Part shown: positions 11,493-23,352 of the stretch, piece after piece
Position numbering within the stretch: position 1 is the stretch's first letter
How the letters are laid out: each line of letters opens with the position of its first letter
Assembly: GCA_949825025.1 (NCBI GenBank)
Contig: OX463780.1
Location: 45,302,979-45,366,978, forward strand
Direction of reading: 5' to 3'
Length of the DNA: 64,000 nt
From: Siphlonurus alternatus
Taxonomy: Eukaryota; Arthropoda; Insecta; Ephemeroptera; Siphlonuridae
Position numbers and translations under genes: made by a program
The notes under the pieces: generated by a model
Databases searched by the model: none
Told to the model about the DNA's origin: nothing
Seen by the model: only the letters and a program-made list of their open reading frames with translations

Positions 11493-14400
11493 TCATTGGA
11501 GCTGCACTTGCCTAGCATTGTTCAGGGCTTGAACACCACACAGTGGACACTCAAATTTGGGGTCTGCCAGCATGTTGGCCTGCAAAAATAGAACAAAGTT
11601 TTTGTTTATCTGCTAAGTAATTAGTTGTAAAATTGTAGTTCAGAGTTGGTAGAAAAGAAAATATATATTTGGGGCTTGTCTTGCAATAGCTTGCAAATTA
11701 ATACAATAAACAAAGAAAAGTAATTATAGCACAAATATAAAAACATGAGGATCTAACCTCCTTAAAAGTCATATTATTAAAGGGAAGGTAACATGCCCAA
11801 TGTTGAAAAAAAAATCCCACGCATGAAAATTATAAAAAAAAAAATAATAATAATAAATGAAATATTCTCCTCTGCATTATTATTATTATTATCCCCTATC
11901 AGGTACTGTATACAAATTCAGTCTAGTTTTTTATTTATGAATTTTTAAAGTTCACTACAGTACTTTAACATGGAGAAATGGAACTTCCATGTTAAATTAG
12001 TCAACTTTAAAAATTCGTAACTCATAAACTAGATTGAATTTGTATATGTACAGTATTTTAGCTACTGATAGGGGATGCAGAAGTAAACATTTTATTTTTT
12101 TTTATTTTTTTTTTTTTCATAAATTTCATGTTATTTTTTTTTTTTTTTTGTTTTTTTTTTTTTTTTTAATATTGGGCGTGTGACCTTACCCTTAAGGGTA
12201 AGGTAACGCCACCAATGTTAAAAAAAATCCCTCACACAAAAATTCTGAAAAAAATTTAAAATGTTCTCCTCTACACCCCCTATCAGTAGCTAAAATATCA
12301 GGTATACAAATTCGATCTAGTTTTTGAGTTATGAATTTGTATACCTGATATTTTAGCTACTGATAGGGGGTGTAGAGGAGAACATTTTAAATTTTTTTCA
12401 TAATTTTTGTGTGAGGGATTTTTTTTAACATTGGTGGCGTTACCTTACCCTTAAGCATAATCAATCATTTTTTACTTGTTGCTTAACTTAATATTTTCAC
12501 ATGTTCAAGCCATATATATGTGTGTGTGTGTATTAGCTTGGTGTTACATTGTGTTTATGCTTACATTTAGGCAGTAGGCACAGAAGACATGGCCACAGCC
12601 AATGTGGTGTGGCAGAATGGGAGGTTGGCTGCACACTGCACATGTGGTGTGAAGGTCCAGCCGGGGAGACAAGGCTGAGGGTCCAACGGTGCTATGACGA
12701 CGAATGAACACTGAGCGTATCCTGCTGCTCAGAGCCTGGTAATTCACTAGAGGTAGCACAAACACCAGCAGCTCCTGGATACAACATTAAATCTTTCAGT
12801 AAACTAAACTTACAATAAAATATATACTTAGGAGGAATTTTGGGAAGAGTTATTACATTTTAAATACTGCAATCCACTTCAATGAAGAAAGGGGGAAAGG
12901 ATAAAATAACTCAACAGAGTTGCATATAGTTGCATATTAATTATACTCTTAACTTTTTTTTTTAATGCTCCTCCAGTTGAAAAATATAGTGGTTTGGTTT
13001 GGTTACCAATGGCGGAACTTGTTTTTCAACATTGTTCACAGTGCTCTCTGGGGCTCCTAATACCCAGTCTGCACGCCAGACAGTTAAGTACCATTTCTTA
13101 GCGGGGCACGTATGTTGTTTGCACAACATTCCGCGGTCTTAATCACCCCAGCGGAGTATAGACAGAAAATATAGTAAGTCTTCTCAAAATTTATACTGTG
13201 TGAAATAATGTCTTTTCCACTTCATTTATATACTGCAAGACTGTGGCATAATAATTAAACTTGTTTACAAGCAGTCACAAAATAAGTAAACAAATTAATT
13301 AACCGTGTTTTCAAAATTCACTTGCTTATAGAGGCAAGCAGATTATGAGAAAACTACAAAAAAATAAATAAATTTTAGTACCAACAATAATATCATAGAT
13401 ACTTCTTCTGTGTACTGTACATAAAATTTATTTAACGGAAGGAGTTTTTCAATACAATATAGTTTAAGACACCATAAACAAAATTCTCAAAAGAAATTAA
13501 TGTTGCCACTCACAATGAAGCCATGCCAGAGTAGTTCCCGGGTCATGTAGGTGTAGCCAACGGAGCGAGTGAGGCTGCCCGAGGCTGGTGCAGGCCGCAG
13601 CCGGAGCAGACGATCTGTCAATGTGGGGAAACGCCCTTGAGCCAGGAAGAGGGCTGTGTTGAGCAGCGAGGCTCCTTGCACAGCCACCCTGCACCAGTGC
13701 AACACCCTGCTGGCCTGCAATGAAACAAGCAGGTATCAGACTGAGAGTATTTTCCCAGACAACAATATAAATACAGTTTAAAGTACAAAAAAATATAATT
13801 CATCCACAGAATATAGTAATATTAATGTAACTACTTCAATTTATAATTTTCAAACTTGAGATAGTAAAAAAATTAATCTCAACATTCTCAACCACTTATC
13901 TTTATTACAGTTATTTCATTAATAATAATTATTTGGTTTGTTTGTTTTATGAAGAAATTTTAAAAATATATTAAAGAATATCACAACATATTGTCTGATT
14001 TAATAATAAAATTGTAGGTACAGTACATAGCAGTAACAAACATCTATCGGAAATAAAATAATTCCGGTAAGAATATTAGTTATCAGTATCATAAGATCAT
14101 AAGTCATACTGCATTTATATTATTACATATGACAGCATAAAACTTGCAAACTGTATAGAATTAAAAAAAAAAAGGCCAAAATAGAAATTGAAAACTCTTA
14201 TCATAGGGCAAGTTAGATAGTGTCTGAGTATACCTACCAAAAGGCTGATTTGGTTGTCTCCTGCAGCAGAAAAGACAGTCCTGGACCTGTCCACAAGGTA
14301 TTTGCCCCCAATCAGGAGGGCGGCAAAGGCATACACCCGCTGTGTGCTGCCACCTGTGTACTTGATGCCCAGTAGCTGTTGGCCAAACGTGGCATGGCTC

Positions 14401-16088
14401 TTCACAACAGACAGCTGCAAATAAGAGGCCTCATTAACTTTGCAGTTGGATATTGTCAGTATAATTATGTAGTTTTAATATACAGTACACATTAAATTTT
14501 AAACATTAATCACTAATTGAAAGTTTCGAGAAATATTTACATATAATTTAGTTACACAGCAAAGAAGTTGAGTTCTAAATTAAAACAATGAGTGAACTTT
14601 GCAAGACCATATACCATGTCAGTTTAAATTATTTTTGAAAAGTTTATAGTTTTTTGTATATGTATGGTGAATGAGAATTAAGCTTGAACTTCATAAGATT
14701 TGCAAATTTTTTCATTCAAATTCTATGCTGCACTAAATTCCATTATATTATAATCTTGAATATATGTCATGTCATGTTTGTCATGTGAAGTGAACTTTCT
14801 AGTGGCTCATGAATTATTAGTATGTATATTTTATTCTTGAACCATTGGAAAAATTTAAAAACCAAGTGTACCACTGGTTTAAAGGATATACATATATATA
14901 GGGAGCACGGTAGAACATGCTGTCATGCGCAATTTGGGTACTATAGATAGATTTTCATTGACTAGGAGAATCGTCTCGTCATGCAAGAGTTGAAGGTTCT
15001 CATTGGTGAATATACTATATCAGAAGTAATTAATTTGCGAGAGCTGCAACAAATACAGTACTGTCTCTAGTCTCGTTTAAACTGCATTGGATAGAAAATA
15101 TTATTACACTGAGACCACAATTTTATGAAAAAGCAGCAAAATAAAATATTATATATAATGTTCACGATTTGATAATGCATGATACAGTATAACTGTATAT
15201 TATAAATTATATGAATTTAAGCTTTTTCTTTTCTTTTAAGGATTCAATTATCTAGCCTGGCCAACAAATGATATTAGATATTTTACCTTCCATATGACAA
15301 GTCCTAATAGAGCATCAATTTCTGGTTCCCATTTTGCGAGGACATCCGGCTGAAATAATAATAATAATAAATAATAATAATATTGGAGATAAAAGAATCA
15401 AATCATGCATCAAAGATTTCTTTCTCAAATATTTTGGTTTGGTAATTAGCTGACTGATCCAATATATTACAGTATTTAAGCTTTCAATGATTGCATTATA
15501 CTGTAACTGCAATCGCATACATATATATTAGAATTGTACCATCGGGGGACTTAAAAACCTGTCTATACACAGCCTGATGGTTGACGTTATGAACGACGTT
15601 TGGCATCAAGGTGTTAGTGATAAGAAGAAATATAGCGACTGACCTTCACACAACAAATTCAACACACATCGTGGCCGATACCATGTAAACAACAAGACAC
15701 TTTTAAGTCACCCGTCGGTACTGCAGGTTTTCAAGCCATAGTTTATGTTTAGCTGGATGGAGTACTGTAATTCATATATATGCTTTTAAATTACAGTATT
15801 ATATAATCACAATTGAGTGAAAATCAGTGATCTTCCATGACTATACTCAATACCATACCAAATCTACTGAAACAAGCTATTGTATTTATAGAAATAAAAC
15901 TATAATAAAAAAGCTTGAAAGACTGTAATTAGATTAAATATTGCATGCTTGACTGACTTGTGAGAGGTCTATGCTCTGGTATTGAGGAGCTTTCACACAG
16001 TCCAAAATTGCTACAGAATCATGATGAAACACACACCATAGCAAATGCTGTATGTACACGTCATAGATAAAGATAAGCAGTGTGTACA

Positions 16089-16128
<40 letters not shown>

Positions 16129-18561
16129 GGATACACCCCTAAGAGCTTACAGCTCGCGGCGGGGTACTGGGTACGGATAAGGTAGGGAACGGATAGTGGC
16201 CACGGACTGCATGCTACGCGTCCCAGCATTCGCTGAGGTGAGACTGAGGGAACCGTGGAAAACCTCAGTCAGGACGGACACCTCTACTTTTTCTCAATGG
16301 ACCAAAGCGATGTCCAAAGCCTGGGGAACCACACACAAGTGCATCACTGCACTGGGTGGAAAGCGAGATGAATTTAACCAAGGGAGGGAGCAGCGTATTT
16401 GTTACTTGAAATGGTCACCCATCCAAGTACTAACCACGCTCGACGTAGTCTGACTTCGGTGATCTAACGAGAATCGGTCAATGCACTGCGCCACGCTCAA
16501 CATTACATGCATACACCCCTGCTTGCGGCTATTGTGGGTATTCTACCACGGTGGCTCGCTTGTTTGCGGCTGACTCTCTCAGCCCGTCTCTGAACTTGCT
16601 AACACTCTGAACCTCCACAAGCTTTCGCAATTTCGAAGCTTGTTCTGCGGCGTTCTGTGGCGCTCCGCAGAAAAATCAAACTCATCTTGATTTTGCCAAC
16701 ACATTCACGTAAGGCATCAAGGTCTCTTTGATTTTCTTACAGAGCTAATTAAGTGTGCTCCGGCGTCCTACACAGCATGAATGCCGTATAGCAATTTCAG
16801 AGTACATGTGGACGCAGCTTACTCATAGAGGGCCGGAGAAGAATGGTGATCGAAGGTGCCATATTATGGTTAGTATAATTTATTTAGAGGACATAAATGA
16901 CATTGTATTGTACAGTATTATGCATATATAAACAAAATTATATGTACAGTATGCATATATATATGCATATTATGCATACAGTAGTACAGTGTGGGGCTAC
17001 TATAAGATGTAAAAAATGAAAATGATCAAGTCGTACTAAATTTATATGCAGATGATCTTGCTATTATTTCAAAGAGCAAAGTCAAGCTACAAAAAGTGCT
17101 AAATAATCTATCCATCTGGGCCAAAACAAATGGTCTAGAAATTAACACAGAGAAAACCAAGGTTGTTAAGTTTAGAAGAGGCGGACCGTTATGCAAAAAC
17201 GATGAAATTTATTGTGACGGTCAAAAGATTGAATTTCTAAATTCATTTAAATATCTTGGCATAATACTTCAAATGACAGGGCTTTCTTTTTCTAAACATA
17301 TAACAGAAAGATGTAAGAACGCTATCACTGTTATGTACACTATCTCAGGGCTGTCTGGTCTATCCGTCAAAACAGGGCTCAAACTATTCAATTTAAAAGT
17401 CGCCCCTGTAGCTACTTATGGTATTGAAATTGTATGGCCTCATTTATCTGTATCCGATTTTGATAAATTAGAATCAGTAAAAGCCATGTTTGTTAAAAGA
17501 TTACTGTGTCTGTCAAAATTTACCGAAACTAGACTGGCCTATAAACTGATAGATTCCAATTATTTTATTACAGAAATCAAAGAAATGTTTAAACTTCCAA
17601 CGACAGATCAATATTCCAATTTTATAGCTGTCAGGAATCAAAAAGCTCAGGATATTAATCCTGAGTTTTACAGCACTGATGCTATGACATGTAAATATTG
17701 GTGTCTGCCCCAATTGGATAGATCCAATGTTAGAAATGTTTTAACTCGCCAGGCTGTTCACGGCTTCCACTATCTAATTTGTAAATCTTCTGGTTATCAT
17801 AAAGCTGAACAATCTTGTGTATGTAAATTATGTAATGAATATTGTAGCCAATATCATTTAAATATCTGTAAATCTAGAATTAAGTCTATTAGCGATTATG
17901 CCAGGGGAGATTTCATATAGTCTATAGATTTTGAATAGCAATGAAGCAATAAGTTTTTTTTATTCTATCTATTTTCTATGTCATATTTTGTCTTATATAT
18001 ATGTGATTATATATATGATATATTATTATTATGATGTAACAGGCTGTTAGTATCATCTGTTATTTTATTTTATATTGTTTTATTATCATTTTCTATTGTT
18101 CTATTATTCTGTAACTATTATATATGTTTTGTATGTATGTTTTATGTGTTCTATTGTAATGTTTTTCTATAATGTATGTTTCTAGTGCTGTTAATATGTA
18201 CACTTTCTGTGTTTAATAAAAGACTAATAATAAGATGTAAGATACAACATACATTTTGCGTATGCTGTAGCCACTTTTAAAAAAAAATGTACCAGTACCT
18301 CTATAGTCTATATACTATTGCCCCCAGCCTCTATGATGACGTTAAAATTAATAATTCTACTAGAAACAATAACTTACATTAGCAATCTGAAAAATGTTGA
18401 CAAGTTGGCTCTTCAACACGTTCTTAATTTCTTTATCAAGAGTAACAGCATCCAGCTAAGAATTGCATAAATTATAAGTACATATTTCAAATGAATATAA
18501 TAACATTAATAAATACCTGCGTCACTCTTGGAACAAATGTTTTAGCTGAATTTTGAGACAT
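11493..18561 (-). CDS. PEX2: PEX2, peroxisome biogenesis RING E3 ligase
   Basis: Seven exons on the minus strand: 18517-18561, 18378-18455, 15287-15349, 14238-14414, 13514-13714, 12565-12774 and 11493-11579. They total 861 nt (286 residues; human PEX2 is 305), all phase 0. The middle has the pex2/10/12 membrane region with YTYMTRELLWHGFI and ELLVFVLPLVNYQALSSRIR. The C-terminus has a C3HC4 RING spanning the last intron: Cys 233, 236, 248, His 250, Cys 253, 256 (exon 6) and Cys 269, 272 (exon 7). Family knowledge: PEX2 forms the peroxisomal membrane ubiquitin-ligase channel with PEX10 and PEX12, which ubiquitinates and recycles the PEX5 import receptor. The introns contain TTAA MITEs, a SINE and a LINE copy. 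The small first exon (MSQNSAKTFVPRVTQ) is the least certain. Confidence 0.95.
11777..12195. mobile_element. Family-B MITE, diverged copy with microsatellite insertions
   Basis: TTAA at 11777 is followed by AGGGAAGGTAACATGCC, a variant of the family-B end. The right end CCTTACCCTTAA finishes at 12195. The inner arms match family B (TAGCTACTGATAGGGGATGC) but have ATT/AAT and poly-T expansions. The right TTAA is shared with the next copy. Confidence 0.75.
12192..12454. mobile_element. Family-B MITE, short copy abutting the previous one
   Basis: TTAA-flanked (12192-12195 and 12451-12454), with ends GGGTAAGGTAACGCCACCAA and reverse complement. The arms are near perfect. The loop is shorter than in the 5.6 kb copy: the segment from TTTTTAAAGTTGACTA through its mirror is missing, consistent with deletion in the hairpin centre. 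Confidence 0.88.
15950..16800. repeat. Older interspersed repeat interrupted by a SINE
   Basis: Sequence on either side of the SINE resembles the stretch 27195-27430. Examples are GGAGCTTTCACACAGTCCAA against GGTGCTTTCACAGAGTCCAA, and TCAAACTCATCTTGATTTTG against TCAAACTCGTCTTGATTTTC. The two are clearly diverged. The family is unknown and the exact ends are not defined. Confidence 0.45.
16091..16502 (-). mobile_element. 5S rRNA-headed SINE, full length
   Basis: On the minus strand the head reads TTGACCGATTCTCGTTAGAT, CACCGAAGTCAGACTACGTC and GTTAGTACTTGGATGGGTGA. These match the internal control region of eukaryotic 5S rRNA, so the element has the layout of a SINE3-type (5S-derived) retroposon. 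A unique body follows (TCTCGCTTTCCACCCAGTGC, GTCCGTCCTGACTGAGGTTT, CACGGTTCCCTCAGTCTCAC), ending ATCCTTGT plus an A34 tail (T run 16091-16124 on the plus strand). It lies in PEX2 intron 2. It is not a functional 5S gene, because the 5' third and 3' end of 5S are replaced. Confidence 0.88.
17013..18229 (+). mobile_element. 5'-truncated LINE copy 1 (reverse transcriptase C-terminal part)
   Basis: Flanked by an 11-bp direct repeat ATAAGATGTAA (17002-17012 and 18230-18240), the expected target duplication. The frame is open from the left end to the stop at 17918-17920. It starts with NENDQVVLNLYADDLAIISK, which holds the YADD catalytic motif of reverse transcriptases. Then come GLEINTEKTKVVKF, a thumb-like region and a C-terminal Cys/His cluster (CVCKLCNEYCSQYHLNIC). 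The 3' end is AATAAAAGACTAATA. The arrangement fits a non-LTR retrotransposon of a group with a single long ORF2; I cannot name the clade with confidence. It sits in PEX2 intron 2, sense opposite to the gene. Confidence 0.88.
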
Positions 18562-19153
18562 TTTTTAGCAGGCACAGATTTAAAATTTGTCAGACATTTT
18601 AAAGTGCGCAATGTGATGTTTGTTTGTTTTTAGGATAATAAAGCGGCAATTTTTTAAAAGTACATTATTGTTTTTCCTGAGCAGAGCAAAAAGTACGTAG
18701 AGGAACTTTTTGTGAGCATGCAGCTAGATGCATTGAGGCTAATAGAGGTATCTCCGATTTTAGGACGAACGGAGCAAAATAAATATAAAATACTAGCTAT
18801 ATATGATTTCAGAGTAATCTAATCTAATATACAAGAGTCTGATTACAGCTACTCTGCTTTGACAATTTAATATTTACATGTATATATACAGTACCTTAAG
18901 TTCCTCAAATGGAGAAACTTAAAATTTATACAGCTAGAGACTAGACTATTAACATCATTATAATATACGGAAGTATAATATTATAGTTATTAATATAGTT
19001 TGTACCAAAAAATAATGTTTGCAAGACTCGTGTTTGCAGGTTCTCCTTAATTACAAAAGCTTTGCATAAATTAAAATAATTATGCTCTTTGACTGATGCA
19101 TACACCAATTAATCGTTTGCTTAATTTAATAATAATTATATATAATTATATTA
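18562..19153. promoter_or_regulatory. PEX2 upstream region
   Basis: Upstream of the PEX2 start codon. AT-rich, with no gene on either strand that I can support. Regulatory sites cannot be assigned. Confidence 0.3.
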
Positions 19154-19446
19154 ATGGAGTATTGTCCTCATTTTTTTTATTGCAGAAATGAATAGAGCGT
19201 GCAAAGTTATGCTACCCTGATTTTTTTCAGATTTTTTAGAGCCCGGGAAGTTTGTGACGTCACAAGTCCTATCTTTTTCTTAAGGAGCGGCGTCTCGTGA
19301 CGTCACAAAAATAACTTTCAATAATTTTTTAAAAATAGTTCCCGGGCTCTAAAAAATCTGAAAAAAAAAATCAGGGTATAGCATAGCTTTGCACCCTCCA
19401 TCCGGCCATTTCTGCAATAAAAAAAATTGAGGTCAATATACTCCAT
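19154..19446. mobile_element. Family-A palindromic MITE
   Basis: ATGGAGTATTGTCCTC at the left and ATATACTCCAT at the right. The inner arms match other family-A copies (GATTTTTTAGAGCCCGGGAA). Two TGACGTCA octamers (19255, 19298) lie on either side of GGAGCGGCGTCTCG. The left arm lacks the ACTATTTTTAAAAAATTATTG block that the right arm keeps, so the hairpin is asymmetric. Confidence 0.88.
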
Positions 19447-19447
19447 T

Positions 19448-19872
19448 ATCCCTTGTAAAAAGGAATTATATATACTTAAATAATATTACAAATTAATAAA
19501 GTATAATTCATATGCTGAATTTGTCTAATTTAGTATAATTTCTGAATGATTAATATACAAAATTACAGATTTAATTATACTATTATAGTTTTATTTTATT
19601 ATACTAAATTATAGAAAAGCATTTTTCCAAAAATAGCATTTTTCGAAAGTAAAAATAAAATAAGTGACATATTGAACCCTATATGATTGCCTCGAAATGA
19701 TTTAAAGAGGTATACTATTTCTATAATTTAGTATAATAAAATTAAACTATTATAATTAATCATGTAATTTAGTATATTAATCATTCAGAAATTATACTAA
19801 ATTAGACAAATTCAACATACAAATTATACTTTATTAATTTTTAATAAGTATAATTCCTTTTATACAAGGGAT
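19448..19872. mobile_element. AT-rich palindromic MITE (425 bp) abutting the family-A copy
   Basis: Ends ATCCCTTGTA / TACAAGGGAT, with arms such as AATTAATAAAGTATAATT and TTTGTCTAATTTAGTATAAT mirrored on the right side. The loop near 19620-19700 holds two related TAGCATTTTTC-type segments. One base separates it from the family-A element. No protein. Confidence 0.75.
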
Positions 19873-21195
19873 ATGGTAGTCCTTCGTTACAACACATGCC
19901 TTAATTGCGATTCCTGCATTTGTATGTACCGAAGAGGGTTTTAAAACTGCCTTGTTGTTTACATCATAATATCACCAAAATGTGCATTAAATTTATGGAA
20001 GGTGAGTCGATGGCTGCTTCTCTTATCATTCATACCTTGATGTCAAATGTCTTTTATGACATCACCCATAAAGGCCTTATAGGTATATAGAACTTTTATT
20101 TTAACTCCCCTGCCGGTACATATGTAAACTTCAACTGTATTTAATACAGAAATTATATTTATAATATAAGGATATGTAAAAAGAAGAGAAGAAATTAAGA
20201 CACAAAATTTAAATTGTACCTCCATTGCTATCTATTTTTAATGCTTGCATCATGGTCATAAAATGCAACCAGATTACAATTAAAGTCTAAATATGGTGCA
20301 AAATAATGAAGTGCTGGGTTTCATTCTACAAATTATTGTTGGTTCATCTAAACATACTTATAATTAAATGATAAAAGCATAAAATATTATATATTTTATA
20401 GATTATAACACTTAGTTATGATGTATTTATAGCCATGTTTGTATGTATAGCCATTATAGTATTATACAATATAGTCCAATGTTAATTTAAGAACAAAATG
20501 TGTATACGTGTTCAATAAATTAAAAGTGAGAACCTACTGAATAACACCAAGTGCACATTAATATTCTACAACTATATTTTGACACAAACTGAAACAGGGT
20601 CTCTCAGAGTTTAAGAGATACTGTAAACTGCAATGTATTTAGTGGACTTTTTGATTTTTTTTTTAATGTGTTACTTGTCGTAAATACCATGCTAGAATAA
20701 CAACGTTTTATACCAACATTGATATGATATCATTATAACTAGAAAATATTATACAATAGAAATGTGTATGAATAGAAAAATATTTTGATAGAGAAAACAT
20801 GGGTCTGATGTAGTTTTTTTGTTTAATATTCCTATTAAGTGTTGTTCATTTATTTTTATTTTTTCAATTGTTTGGAGGGAGAGAAGAAAAAAACAAGAAG
20901 AAAATATAACAAGTTTTTCATAGAACAGTTTGGGTTTTGATCGAGTCATACATAACTCCAAAGATTTTGGCACTAGAGGGCACAGTGTTTCTTTGTGTTT
21001 CCAGTATTTTAATTTTTATTGGCAGTGGAGGGATATTATATATACTTTTTTTTAAATATGAAATAAACCACTCTGCTCTGAAAAAAATAATTAAAAATTT
21101 CTGGATCTCTATGTGTTGGAAATGAATGGTTACACAATTTTTTACTATAGTATAAAATATAAAAGTTGGGGTGTAAAGAAATGGCTTCAAGACTC
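19873..21195. other. Intergenic AT-rich stretch
   Basis: Nothing I can support. Short open frames on both strands have no recognisable similarity. Confidence 0.5.
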
Positions 21196-21662
21196 AAAGG
21201 TGAACTGAAGGGATTGCTTTTTTTTCCCTTTAGGGAACCTTATATTACCTATCCCATCCATCTGCACTAATTTTTTCATGGCAGATAGTTATTGTGCTGC
21301 TGTAGGACAATTAGTGAAAAAGTGAAGTTGTGACGTATCAGCGACGGTTGGTTGACTTAAAACTCGCCGCGGTGAAAAAACACACGAGCGACCGCGGAAA
21401 CTGCCGAGAGAGTGGCGATCGCGAGCCGATCGCCGCTCCCTCGGCAGTTTCCGCGGTTGCTCGCGGTAACTCATGTGTTTTTTCACGGCGGCGAGTTTTA
21501 AGTCAACCAACCGTCGCTGATACGTCACAACTTCACATTTTCACTAATTGTCCTACAGCAGCACAATAAGTATCTGCCATGAAAAAATTAGTGCAGATGG
21601 ATGGGATAGGTAATATAAGGTTCCCTAAAGGGAAAAAAAAGCAATCCCTTCAGTTCACCTTT
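21196..21662. mobile_element. Near-perfect 467-bp palindrome (MITE)
   Basis: Begins AAAGGTGAACTGAAGGGATT and ends with the reverse complement. Pairing continues through GACGTATCAGCGACGGTTGG and GGAAACTGCCGAGAG to a GC-rich centre GGCGATCGCGAGCCGATCGCC at ~21413-21433. The arms are about 230 bp. The same peptide (MTYQRRLVDLKLAAVKKHTS and its near-twin) can be read on both strands because of the palindrome; it is not a gene. Confidence 0.85.
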
Positions 21663-21803
21663 AAACAAAAGAGAAAAAGGGAATGAAATAACTAAAAATT
21701 AAAATAGAAAAATAGAATATATGGAATTATTATCAAGAAGCCCAAATTTTCTTCAGTCTAACACCAAACAGCAAGTGTATTAAGAATAGTTTGAAGTAAA
21801 TAT

Positions 21804-22767
21804 ATAATGGGCTTACGGGGTGTAATTTTTTACTGGCTCAATCAAAAGAGGAGGTCGAAAAACATCCCTTAGATTTTTTTGCGATTTTTTTTAGCACTGC
21901 ATCATACCTAAAAATCCTAAAATGGAGATTAATAATGTCTCTTGACCTGGAGGCTCCATCCGCAACGCCTATGACGTCATTACATTCTTTGGTTCAACCA
22001 GCGCCTGCGTCGATCTCTTCTTGCCTAGTAGTCCTGAGTCAGGCCTGTGTTAATTCATGGACGGTCAAAATAGTTCAAAATATGTACACTTCAACGGAGA
22101 GCGCTGCAGTACTAATCAAAAAAGTAGAGGTGCCAATTACACAAAATATTCCTAAAATTGTGAACTCACATTTAAAGGCCATAATAATTTTTATTTGCCC
22201 AAGTATATTACGTGTAAAAAACACAATATTATTTGCAGTTTTATTAAAAAAATTAAAATACAATTTAAACAATATCAAAAAATATTTTAGTTCTCATTTT
22301 TATGTTGGCACCAACATTAATTTCAAAATTCGCCGCGCAAAATTGTAAAAAGACGATCGCAACTGTTAGTACGGTGGCGCTCTGAGAGCATTTGCGTCAA
22401 TAATTGGAACTACGCTGCAAGATATCCCACCAAATCGCTTAGTGCAAGGCAAGAATCTATCGACGCAGGCGCTGGGTTCAACTATATAACACTTGTAAAA
22501 AATTATTGCATTGTTGCTTGTTTATTAAAAATTATCATTTGTTTCCATAGCAACGTGATTGTTTAGAAGCATTATATAGTTGACCCAAAGAATGTAATGA
22601 CGTCATAGGCGTTGCGGATGGAGCCTCCAGGTCAAAAGACATTTTTAATCTCCACTTTAGGTATGATGCAATGCTGAAAAAAAATCGCAAAAAAATCAAA
22701 GGGATTTTTTTCGACCTCCTCTTTTGATTGAGCCATTAAAAAAAAATACGCCCCGTAAGCCCATTAT
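21804..22767. mobile_element. 964-bp element with nested inverted repeats
   Basis: Ends ATAATGGGCTTACGGGG / CCCCGTAAGCCCATTAT. The outer arms continue through TCAATCAAAAGAGGAGGTCG, TTGACCTGGAGGCTCCATCC and CCTATGACGTCATTACATTC. A second inverted pair (AGCGCCTGCGTCGAT near 22000 and ATCGACGCAGGCGCT near 22458) lies further in. The unpaired centre (22030-22440) is AT-rich. It has one TGACGTCA in each arm (21972, 22598). The open frame at 21935-22348 has no similarity I recognise and starts inside the arm, so I do not call it a gene. Confidence 0.82.
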
Positions 22768-23352
22768 CTAAAGAGGATATTTATATTTTATGACAAGTAT
22801 AGATATTATTCTTGTTTTTCTCTAAAATTAAAGTATACCATTCACCTCGGTCAAATTTCTGCATATTAATGGAAAGATAGGGCAATTAATCTTCTAGAAT
22901 TTAGTCTTTTAATCTTTATCTTTAAGAAAGTAAGAGGTCATATATATAGATTACAAGAGCATAGAAAAAAATTATGAAATGAAATCAGTATTTTGTATGT
23001 TTGTTTTTTGTTTTTTTACAAAAGTAAATTATTTTTTTTTATTGATTATTATTAGGAACTTTGATTACTAATTAAAAATCAAATGTTCTATCCACCAAAA
23101 AACAACAACAAACAAATTAACATATTATTGTTGAACATGTATTGTACATTAGAAATACAGTAATCAAATATTAAAGCTCTTAAATGAATTTTATTTATTT
23201 ATAATTTGACCTTCATGTTTTAACTCCCATTACTGAGATTACTTAGTTGAATTTAAAAAATGAATTTTCGTCATCTCCCCTCCCTCCGTTGCTGCAACAC
23301 TGAGCTTGCCTACGCAGCAGCAGCACCCTGAGAGGACTGTTTGTGTGGCTGG

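Noticed and set aside
16420..16490. A functional 5S rRNA gene on the minus strand
   Set aside because: Only the middle of 5S is present. The 5' and 3' stem-forming ends are replaced by SINE sequence and there is an A tail, so it is a retroposon head.
21289..21569. Near-identical 79-residue frames on both strands (MTYQRRLVDLKLAAVKKH start)
   Set aside because: Both come from the same palindrome. Neither has splice context or protein similarity.
21935..22348. 137-residue open frame
   Set aside because: It begins in the arm of an inverted-repeat element and runs into AT-rich loop sequence. No motif or similarity is recognisable.
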